This document shows positions 1-5,885 of a stretch of DNA of 6,865 nucleotides, piece after piece. The DNA comes from Treponema sp. GTDB lineage: Bacteria > Spirochaetota > Spirochaetia > Treponematales > Breznakiellaceae. The notes beneath the pieces were generated by a model that had not been told where the DNA came from, made no database searches, and saw only the letters and a list, made by a program, of their open reading frames with translations. The stretch is from NCBI GenBank assembly GCA_031256115.1, contig JAIRRF010000296.1:1-6865 (forward strand). Direction: 5' to 3'. The translations under genes were made by a program, and so were the position numbers. Position 1 is the stretch's first letter, and every line of letters starts with the position of its first letter.

Positions 1-1
1 T

Positions 2-1048
2 GATTATGTCTTTGCACAGATCCGTAGCGGCGGCATGGCTGCGCGAATCCGGGATGAAAAAATTCCCCTAAAGCACGGGCTTTTGGGACAGGAAACAACC
101 GGCGCCGGGGGCTTTATGAATGCCCTGCGGACGGTGCCCGTCATGCTTGACATGGCCCGGCGTATGGAAAAATTTGCACCTGATGCATGGCTCATTAATT
201 TTTCCAACCCCTCCGGAATTGTTGCGGAAGCCCTGTTAAACCATACCGTGGTTAAGACCATCGGCCTGTGCAATAATTTTGTCAACATGAAAGCCGCAAT
301 TGCCAAAAACATCGGCAGGGAAGATTTTGACTACGAATATCTGGGGCTTAATCATCTAAGCTGGATTACCTCCGTTACTGTGGACGGTGAAAATATGCTT
401 GAACATCTTGGAAAATCAGCCGGCGCAAAATTTAAGAATATTCCTGACGTTGATTACGACGACGAACTGCTTGCCGCCGTTCCCGCCATCCCTTGTTATT
501 ATTTAAGTTATTTTTATTTACGGGACGAACAGCTTAAAAATTGTCTTAATGCTGCAAAAACACGGGGCGAGCTTTGTGTTGAAATTGAAGAAGCCCTTGT
601 TGAACAGTATAAAAACCCGGATCTTAATTATAAGCCCAAGGAATTGGAGGAGCGCGGCGGCGCCTTGTATTCCACGGCGGCTGTCTCGGTGGTGGATGCC
701 ATAGAAAACGATAAAAATGAGTACCATGTTGTAAACGTTAAAAACATGGGCGCTGTTCCTTTTATGGCGGATGATGATGTGGTGGAGATTAAATGTAACG
801 TAAACCGTAACGGCGCAACACCCGCGGCCATTTCTAATCCGGATATTCCCTATATTAAGGGCATGATGCAGGCAGTAAAGGCATACGAAAAACTTACCGT
901 CAGGGCCGCTGTAAACGGCAGCAGGGCGGATGCCCTGGCGGCATTGATGGTTCATCCTTTAATCGGGGACTACCAAAAGGCAAAAACTGTTTTTGACGAA
1001 ATGGCCCTTGCCAATGCGGAATATTTGCCAAAGGGATTAATCCCGTGA
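2..1048 (+). CDS. 6-phospho-beta-glucosidase, glycoside hydrolase family 4 (5'-truncated)
   Basis: This enzyme hydrolyses 6-phospho-beta-glucosides in the cytoplasm by the GH4 redox-elimination mechanism, using NAD+ and a divalent metal. The frame is open from base 2, so the ATG at 35 is internal. About 90 N-terminal residues, including the Rossmann NAD-binding glycine motif, lie outside the window, judging by the usual length of about 440. In the 348 visible residues the LicH/CelF landmarks appear in order: GQETTGAGG near residue 29, NFSNP at 66-70, GLCN at 88-91 with the metal-ligand Cys90, GLNHLSW with metal-ligand His118, and RGGALYS with the probable catalytic Tyr223. The C-terminus HPL...YLPKGLIP is complete. 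The kinase gene follows after 47 bases with no terminator between, so they are probably co-transcribed. The GLCN form and overall pattern favour the beta-glucosidase over the alpha-glucosidase or alpha-galactosidase branch. The exact disaccharide cannot be read from sequence. Confidence 0.92.
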   Translation, partial: DYVFAQIRSGGMAARIRDEKIPLKHGLLGQETTGAGGFMNALRTVPVMLDMARRMEKFAPDAWLINFSNPSGIVAEALLNHTVVKTIGLCNNFVNMKAAIAKNIGREDFDYEYLGLNHLSWITSVTVDGENMLEHLGKSAGAKFKNIPDVDYDDELLAAVPAIPCYYLSYFYLRDEQLKNCLNAAKTRGELCVEIEEALVEQYKNPDLNYKPKELEERGGALYSTAAVSVVDAIENDKNEYHVVNVKNMGAVPFMADDDVVEIKCNVNRNGATPAAISNPDIPYIKGMMQAVKAYEKLTVRAAVNGSRADALAALMVHPLIGDYQKAKTVFDEMALANAEYLPKGLIP

Positions 1049-1068
1049 TTGCTGTCCTGACGAACCGT

Positions 1069-1096
1069 GGGAATAGTATAACGGGAATAGCATAAA
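1069..1096 (+). repeat. Tandem 14-base duplication carrying the kinase ribosome-binding region
   Basis: GGGAATAGTATAAC (1069-1082) is followed directly by GGGAATAGCATAAA (1083-1096), 12 of 14 bases identical. The second copy ends on the first base of the kinase ATG. Its GGGA (1083-1086), 9 bases before the ATG, is the only plausible Shine-Dalgarno element, and the first copy is a spare one 14 bases upstream. Confidence 0.75.
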
Positions 1097-2088
1097 TGGA
1101 TAACTATGTAATTGGCATTGATACGGGCGCAACCAAGAGCCATCTGGCGCTCTTTGATACGGCAGGATCATATATTGACTTTGCCCGTTGGGGGCCCCTG
1201 AATCACGAAGTCCTTCCCGGTTCATTTGCTCAATTTGAAGATGAACTGGGAAAGTTTGTAACAGGCTGCCTGGAAAAAAACGGGGTATCCGTAAAGCAAG
1301 TAAGATATGCTGTTCTTGGTATTGCGGGGGTCGATACAAAACTTCAGCACGGCATTATATCCGGAATAGTCAGGAAAATTGGATTAGAACAATTTACCCT
1401 GGTAAATGATTCCTTTTTGGGCATCCCCGCGGGGACTTCCGCCGGAACAGGCGTCTGCGCCATAAACGGTTCTGGCTGTACTTTGGCGGGTATTAATAAA
1501 CAGGGAAAAATGCTTCAAATAGGCGGAGTCGGATATGTATCCGACGACTATGGCGGCGGCGGCATGATGGGAGAAAAAGTAATTTCTACCGTGTACAGCG
1601 AACTTTTCCGCCGGGGCAAAGCAACAAAAATGACGCCTGTTTTGCTGGAAAAATTGGGCCTTGTAAACAAATACGACTTTGTCGACAAGGTATATGAAAA
1701 GATCGAGGACGGCAGCCTTAATATAGCAGCCTGTACCAAAATGCTGTTTTTGGCGGTTCTGGAAAACGACCAGGTTGCCGCGGATATTTTACGTGATATT
1801 GCCATAAGCTATGCTTCCGGAATTTCCTGCATGATCGAAGAGATGGAATACCCAAAGGAAGAAGAAATAAACATTGTATTTGCCGGATCGGTTTTTGTTA
1901 AAAGCGAACATCCCCTGCTGCTGGATACAATTAAGGAAACAGTCAACCGGGACAATTCCGCATACCGCATCAAATACACCCTGCTTAATGTGCCGCCGGT
2001 AGCCGGAGCAATAGTTTGGGCCCTAAATATCTTAAATAACAGGAATATTTTTTATGACAAGGTCTGTGCCCAGCTTCTGAACCTCTGA
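1096..2088 (+). CDS. BadF/BadG/BcrA/BcrD-family sugar kinase (N-acetylglucosamine-kinase-like)
   Basis: This is a cytoplasmic ATP-dependent kinase of the ASKHA fold, most like the GlcNAc/MurNAc/glucose kinases grouped with BadF/BcrA ATPases. Of 330 residues, the phosphate-1 loop is IGIDTGATKS at 6-15. AVLGIAGVD is at 72-80. LVNDSFLGIPAG at 102-113 carries the likely catalytic base Asp105. The phosphate-2 region is GVCAINGSG at 119-127. The glycine-rich VSDDYGGGGMMGE at 148-160 takes the place of the family GDEGSG motif. The adenosine region is IVFAGSVF at 260-267. No Cys-cluster or radical-dehydratase partner is present, so a dehydratase-activase role is unlikely. The length fits the sugar kinases. 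It follows a GH4 phospho-glucosidase, suggesting that it phosphorylates a sugar released by, or fed to, that enzyme. The substrate (glucose, GlcNAc or an intact disaccharide) is inference. The start is set by the phosphate-1 loop five residues in. Confidence 0.86.
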   Translation: MDNYVIGIDTGATKSHLALFDTAGSYIDFARWGPLNHEVLPGSFAQFEDELGKFVTGCLEKNGVSVKQVRYAVLGIAGVDTKLQHGIISGIVRKIGLEQFTLVNDSFLGIPAGTSAGTGVCAINGSGCTLAGINKQGKMLQIGGVGYVSDDYGGGGMMGEKVISTVYSELFRRGKATKMTPVLLEKLGLVNKYDFVDKVYEKIEDGSLNIAACTKMLFLAVLENDQVAADILRDIAISYASGISCMIEEMEYPKEEEINIVFAGSVFVKSEHPLLLDTIKETVNRDNSAYRIKYTLLNVPPVAGAIVWALNILNNRNIFYDKVCAQLLNL

Positions 2089-2118
2089 AGCCCCTGTTAG
2101 GTTTTCAGAGACTTTTTT
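2083..2118 (+). terminator. Intrinsic terminator of the GH4-kinase operon
   Basis: A perfect 7-base stem, CTCTGAA (2083-2089) with TTCAGAG (2104-2110), encloses a 14-base loop that contains a small CCT/AGG inner pairing. Two bases later comes a run of six T (2113-2118). The left arm includes the kinase TGA at 2086-2088, so termination is built into the end of the gene. On the minus strand the same hairpin lies just past the glgC stop but is not followed by a T run, so it is weaker in that direction. Confidence 0.8.
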
Positions 2119-2125
2119 ATAACGC

Positions 2126-3397
2126 TTATATCACCGTACCGGGATAAAGGATAGTGTTTTTTGGAATTACAATAATTCCGTCCACAATATGGTAATTTTC
2201 ATAATGACCGTCATTCCGCTCTATGTTGTCGATTCCGATGCGGCAGCCTTCGCCGATGCAGACGTTTTTGTCGATGATTGCCCCTTTAATAATTACTCCC
2301 TTGCCAATACCCAGATTGGGAACCCGTTTTTCATCGTTAAGCTTTTTTTGCGCTTCGGTCTCGTAACGATCCGCCCCCATACAGATAACACCGTTCAGGC
2401 TTGCTCCGGATTCAATGGTAGTTCTAAGTCCTACAATGGAGTTGGAAATCGACGCATTGGTAATAATACACCCCTCGGAAGCAATGGATTGTGTCATGTT
2501 GCTGAAATTCATCTTCGACGGGGGCAGGGCCCGCATGCGGGTATAGATCGGCATGGTTTCGTCGTAGATGTCGAACTGGGGCCGCAGGGTGGTTAGTTCC
2601 AGGTTTGCCTCGTAAAAGCTCCGGATGGTGCCGATGTCTTCCCAATAGCCGTCAAAAATATAGGCGTTTACCTTAAGTTTGTTGATCGACTGGGGGATAA
2701 TTTCCTTGCCGAAGTCGGTAAGTTCATTGTTAAGACACTCTTTCATGGCCGCGGCATTAAACACATAGATACCCATGGAAGCCAGGTATTCGTCCTTTCC
2801 GTTTTTTTCCTTTTTAAGTTCCGGCGGCACTTTAAAATCCTGAATATCCTTGTCAGGCCCCGGTTTTTCCAGAAATTCAGTGATCCCCGAATTTTTATTT
2901 ACCTTCAGGATCCCCAACTGGCATGCATCCTCCCTGGATACGGCGGTGCTGGCAATAGTAATGGCCGCACCGGATTTCTGGTGGCTTTTGACAAAGTCCC
3001 TAAGGTTCATCCGGTACAATTGATCCCCGGAAAGAATCAGGTAATAGGACGGGTTTTGTGTTCTGAAATGAATAAAATTCTTCCGTATGGCATCGGCGGT
3101 ACCTTCAAACCAACTGGTATGTTCGAATGTCTGTTCCGCCGCAAGAATTTCCACAAAACCGTTGGAGAAAATATCAAAAACAAAGGTCTGGGCTATATGC
3201 AGATTCAGGGATGCGGAATTAAACTGGGTAAGGACATAGATCTGACGCAGGTTTCCGTGAATGCAGTTGGAAATGGGAATGTCAACCAGACGATACTTGC
3301 CCCCAAAAGGGACAGCCGGCTTTGCCCTGGCTTGGGTTAAAGGAAATAACCGGGTTCCTTTTCCACCTCCCAATACAATAGACAATACTTCCGCCAT
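2126..3397 (-). CDS. glgC: Glucose-1-phosphate adenylyltransferase (ADP-glucose pyrophosphorylase)
   Basis: It makes ADP-glucose and PPi from ATP and glucose-1-phosphate, the committing step of bacterial glycogen synthesis, and works as a tetramer in the cytoplasm. The 423 residues are full length. The N-terminal nucleotidyltransferase domain shows GGGKGTRLFPLT (10-21), KPAVPFGGKYRLVDIPISN (26-44), GTADAIRKN (99-107), SGDQLYRMN with catalytic Asp125 (123-131), EFLEKP with the glucose-1-phosphate lysine Lys178, and YWEDIGT (251-257). The C-terminal part is a left-handed beta-helix. It resembles plant and cyanobacterial enzymes more than E. coli GlgC: PPSKMNFSN, GADRYET, and the end of the protein. 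Both activator lysines of those enzymes appear conserved (Lys377 in IDKN, Lys413 in IPKN). GAGG at 3403-3406 is a good Shine-Dalgarno 5 bases from the ATG. It stands alone, convergent with the sugar operon and divergent from the helicase gene. No glycogen synthase or branching enzyme gene is in view. Confidence 0.97.
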   Translation of the reverse strand: MAEVLSIVLGGGKGTRLFPLTQARAKPAVPFGGKYRLVDIPISNCIHGNLRQIYVLTQFNSASLNLHIAQTFVFDIFSNGFVEILAAEQTFEHTSWFEGTADAIRKNFIHFRTQNPSYYLILSGDQLYRMNLRDFVKSHQKSGAAITIASTAVSREDACQLGILKVNKNSGITEFLEKPGPDKDIQDFKVPPELKKEKNGKDEYLASMGIYVFNAAAMKECLNNELTDFGKEIIPQSINKLKVNAYIFDGYWEDIGTIRSFYEANLELTTLRPQFDIYDETMPIYTRMRALPPSKMNFSNMTQSIASEGCIITNASISNSIVGLRTTIESGASLNGVICMGADRYETEAQKKLNDEKRVPNLGIGKGVIIKGAIIDKNVCIGEGCRIGIDNIERNDGHYENYHIVDGIIVIPKNTILYPGTVI

Positions 3398-3420
3398 GGC
3401 GGCCTCGCTTTTATAAATAT

Positions 3421-3440
3421 TTAATTATACTTAATTATAC
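3421..3440. repeat. Perfect tandem 10-base repeat duplicating the glgC -10 element
   Basis: TTAATTATAC occurs twice head to tail (3421-3430 and 3431-3440). On the minus strand each copy supplies a TATAAT hexamer preceded by G (3434-3439 and 3424-3429). Only the upstream copy is correctly spaced from a -35 element. Confidence 0.85.
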
Positions 3441-3462
3441 TATAAATTTTCCGTTTTGTCGA
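3434..3462 (-). promoter_or_regulatory. Sigma70-type promoter of glgC
   Basis: On the minus strand, the -35 is TCGACA (3462-3457, five of six matches to consensus). A spacer of exactly 17 bases follows, then the perfect -10 TATAAT (3439-3434). Transcription would begin near 3427, giving a 5' leader of about 30 bases that contains the GAGG ribosome-binding site. Confidence 0.75.
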
Positions 3463-3476
3463 TAGCCAGATTTACA

Positions 3477-3492
3477 ATTACTGTGCAGTAAT
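3477..3492. promoter_or_regulatory. 16-base inverted repeat, candidate operator between glgC and the helicase gene
   Basis: ATTACTG (3477-3483) and CAGTAAT (3486-3492) are perfect inverted arms around a TG centre. The site touches the putative helicase -35 element with one base between. Its centre is about 44 bases before the predicted helicase start and about 57 before the predicted glgC start. The size and symmetry fit a dimeric repressor or activator. No T run follows on either strand close enough for a terminator with this loopless hairpin. The regulator is unknown. Confidence 0.45.
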
Positions 3493-3493
3493 C

Positions 3494-3522
3494 TCGACTT
3501 TTTTGCTCTTCCGGGCTAGAAT
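3494..3522 (+). promoter_or_regulatory. Putative promoter of the helicase-peptidase operon, implying a leaderless mRNA
   Basis: The -35-like TCGACT (3494-3499, four of six matches), a 17-base spacer and the -10-like TAGAAT (3517-3522, five of six matches) place the start of transcription at about 3528-3530, which is the helicase ATG. No Shine-Dalgarno sequence precedes that ATG, which agrees with a leaderless transcript. Confidence 0.5.
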
Positions 3523-3527
3523 TATTC

Positions 3528-5885
3528 ATGGATCCTCTGGATCGTATTATTTCCAGTCCCGAATTTGCCCCAAATATCGTAGTAAACCGGCTTATCCCGG
3601 CTGTCGAAGCTTCCTGTGTTCCTTTTCCGCCGAATTTGGACCAAAACATTGTTTCTTCCCTTCGTTCCCGGGGGATACATCAGCTCTATACCCATCAGTT
3701 GGAGGTCTGGGAAAGGGTTAATGAGGGCCGGAATGTGATTGTCGTTACCCCCACCGCATCGGGAAAAACACTGTGCTATAATCTTCCTGTTCTTCAGGCT
3801 TTGCTGGAAGACCCCGAGGGACGGGCCCTTTATTTTTTTCCGACCAAGGCCCTTTCCCAGGATCAGCAGGCGGAACTTAACGGCCTGGTGGAACCAAATT
3901 CCGCGAATCAGGCCGGAAATTCCGGAATTCCGGGTCTGCCTGTCAAAATTGTTACCTATGACGGAGATACCCCGGACAGCCTCCGGATGGCCGCCAGGGA
4001 TTCGGGCCGCATCGTGATAAGCAACCCCGACATGCTCCATGCGGGAGTATTACCCAATCATCCCAAATGGATCAAGTTTTTTTCCCGTTTAAAGTTTATT
4101 GTTGTAGACGAAGCCCATGCATACCGGGGGGTTTTGGGAAGCCATGTGGCCAACGTGATCCGCCGGCTGCGCCGGGTTGCTGCCTTTTACGGCTCCAATC
4201 CCCGGTTTATACTTTGTTCCGCCACCATCGGTAATCCCAGGGAACTGGGGGCGGCCCTTATCGGGGATGATGATTTGGCCCTGGTGGACAAGAACGGCGC
4301 ACCCCGGGGGGAGAAGCGGGTGATTCTTTACAATCCGCCTTTGGTGGATTCTGTCCAGGGGATTAGAAAATCCTCCATGACGGAGGCCCGGCGTTGGATG
4401 GCTGCCCTGCTTCGGGGGGGAATCAAAACCATCCTTTTTGCCCATTCCCGGATAAAAACCGAAGTAGCCGCCGCCTATGTAAACGAAGATCTGGCAAACC
4501 TTTATACCGGTAACAGCGGCATCCGGGTGGAGCCCTATAGGGGGGGACTGCTCCCCAATGAGCGGCGGGAGATTGAACGGGGTCTCCGTGAAGGTACAAT
4601 CCAGGGGGTGGTGAGTACCAATGCCCTGGAACTGGGAATAGACATTGGCGGGCTGGACGCTTCGGTGGTGGCCGGGTTCCCCGGTTCCTTTAACAGTTTC
4701 TGGCAGCAGTCCGGCCGGGCGGGCCGCCGAAGCACTACATCCGTTTCGGTCTTTGTGGCTTCCTCCAGTCCGGTTGATCAATATATTATGGGTGATTCCG
4801 ACTGGTTTTTTGGCAGGAGCGCCGAAGAAGCCAGGATTGATCCGGATAATCCCTATATCCTGACGGATCATGTTAAATGCGCCTGCTTTGAGCTGCCCTT
4901 CAGGGATGAAGTAATTGCCGGGGCCGGAACAGGCCCGGCTGATCCCTTCGGTACGGCAGTAACCGATGTTCTTTCCTACCTGGAAGAAGACGGCATCGTC
5001 CGGCACACTACCGGCGCCGGAACCGCTGTAAACCAGGGGCGTTGGCACTGGTCGGATCGTTCCTTCCCCGCCGAAGGGATAAGCCTCCGCTCCGCCACGG
5101 CTGATAATGTGGTGATTATCGATCTGACCGTCGGCAGAAATTCCGTTATCGGAGAAATGGACCGGCCCAGCGCCAAGGAAATGCTTTTTAAAAATGCCGT
5201 TTACATCCACCGGGGCAGGCAATATCTGGTGGAAGAATTGGATATTCCCAACCGGAAATGCCTGGTCCGGGAAGCGGATGTTAATTACTTTACCGATGGC
5301 CTTGTAAAAACCGACATCAAAGTTTTATCAGAAGACGAGACCATTGATGGGAGTACTTTTAGCTCTGTGGCAGGAGATGTATTGGTCCGATCCCAGGTTT
5401 CCAAATTTAAAAAGATCCGTTTTCACAGCCATGAAAATATAGGTTACGGCGACATTGACTTGGCCGAAGAGGAGATGCAGACCAGGGCCTTGATGCTCCT
5501 CTTTCCTGAAGAGAGCGCCGCCGGAAAAGTTCTGTCAGATCTGGATGAAGAGACCGCCGGGGCGGTCCTTTCCGGGGTAGGAACCCTGATCAGGCACATT
5601 GCCCCGGTATACATTCTTTGCGACCCAAGAGATTTAGGAATTGCGGAACGGGTCAGGGATACCCACTTTGCTGTCCCCGCCCTGTATATATACGATAAGT
5701 ACCCCGGAGGTACGGGCCTTTCGGAAGCCTTGTCCCGGAAAATATCCCCGGTGTTGACCGCCGCTCGCCGGGCTCTTGCAAACTGTCCCTGTAAATCCGG
5801 GTGCCCTTCCTGTGTTGGTCCCGGCGGCAGTAAGCAGGGTACGGCGAAACTGCTGGAGGCAGCCCTGGGGCTGGAAGAAAAGTGA
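3528..5885 (+). CDS. mrfA: DEAD/DEAH-box DNA repair helicase of the MrfA/YprA family (Hrq1-like), with C-terminal Zn-binding DUF1998 region
   Basis: This is an ATP-dependent superfamily 2 DNA helicase. In Bacillus subtilis MrfA works in excision of mitomycin C damage, and it is related to fungal Hrq1. The 785 residues run close to colinear with the roughly 750-residue family. LYTHQ (53-57) is the Q-like motif, TPTASGKT (74-81) is Walker A, FPTKALSQDQ (104-113) is Ia, TYDGDT and SNPDMLH are near 143-171, DEAH (194-197) is Walker B, and SAT (231-233) is III. STNALELGIDIGG (363-375) and QQSGRAGRR (393-401) are V and VI. The MrfA-specific part carries RSATADNVVIID, IGEMDR and YDKYPGGTGLSE. It ends in four cysteines, C753-x-C755-x3-C759-x2-C762, a metal site. 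An insert of about 11 residues (124-135) breaks the first RecA domain relative to YprA. There is no ribosome-binding site, yet the N-terminus aligns with family members. The gene overlaps the downstream peptidase gene. The usual partner gene mrfB is not adjacent. Confidence 0.95.
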   Translation: MDPLDRIISSPEFAPNIVVNRLIPAVEASCVPFPPNLDQNIVSSLRSRGIHQLYTHQLEVWERVNEGRNVIVVTPTASGKTLCYNLPVLQALLEDPEGRALYFFPTKALSQDQQAELNGLVEPNSANQAGNSGIPGLPVKIVTYDGDTPDSLRMAARDSGRIVISNPDMLHAGVLPNHPKWIKFFSRLKFIVVDEAHAYRGVLGSHVANVIRRLRRVAAFYGSNPRFILCSATIGNPRELGAALIGDDDLALVDKNGAPRGEKRVILYNPPLVDSVQGIRKSSMTEARRWMAALLRGGIKTILFAHSRIKTEVAAAYVNEDLANLYTGNSGIRVEPYRGGLLPNERREIERGLREGTIQGVVSTNALELGIDIGGLDASVVAGFPGSFNSFWQQSGRAGRRSTTSVSVFVASSSPVDQYIMGDSDWFFGRSAEEARIDPDNPYILTDHVKCACFELPFRDEVIAGAGTGPADPFGTAVTDVLSYLEEDGIVRHTTGAGTAVNQGRWHWSDRSFPAEGISLRSATADNVVIIDLTVGRNSVIGEMDRPSAKEMLFKNAVYIHRGRQYLVEELDIPNRKCLVREADVNYFTDGLVKTDIKVLSEDETIDGSTFSSVAGDVLVRSQVSKFKKIRFHSHENIGYGDIDLAEEEMQTRALMLLFPEESAAGKVLSDLDEETAGAVLSGVGTLIRHIAPVYILCDPRDLGIAERVRDTHFAVPALYIYDKYPGGTGLSEALSRKISPVLTAARRALANCPCKSGCPSCVGPGGSKQGTAKLLEAALGLEEK
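3897..3933. repeat. Short repeat/palindrome cluster inside the helicase gene
   Basis: AATTCCG occurs three times (3897-3903, 3918-3924, 3926-3932). CCGGAA-A-TTCCGG (3913-3925) overlaps the perfect 12-base palindrome CCGGAATTCCGG (3922-3933). The cluster coincides with codons for helicase residues about 124-135 (NSANQAGNSGIP), which have no counterpart in the Bacillus protein as I recall it. Confidence 0.6.

Noticed and set aside
99..108. CCGGCGCCGG palindrome, also seen at 5011-5020, as a dispersed repeat
   Set aside because: Both copies are ten bases within codons for Thr-Gly-Ala-Gly and the flanks do not match, so they are coincidental.
518..955. 145-codon minus-strand frame within the GH4 gene
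   Set aside because: It is a shadow of conserved GH4 coding sequence with no family resemblance or ribosome-binding site.
1049..1095. Separate promoter for the kinase using TATAAC at 1077-1082
   Set aside because: No acceptable -35 lies 16-18 bases upstream, and the gap from the hydrolase gene contains no terminator.
3522..4040. 172-codon minus-strand frame opposite the start of the helicase
   Set aside because: It runs antisense through Walker A and motif Ia codons and shows no domain; glgC already occupies that side with its own promoter.
4089..5222. 377-codon open frame on the minus strand inside the helicase gene
   Set aside because: It is antisense to highly conserved helicase motifs, has no recognisable domain and is low-complexity Gly/Pro-rich, as expected from the opposite strand of a GC-rich gene.
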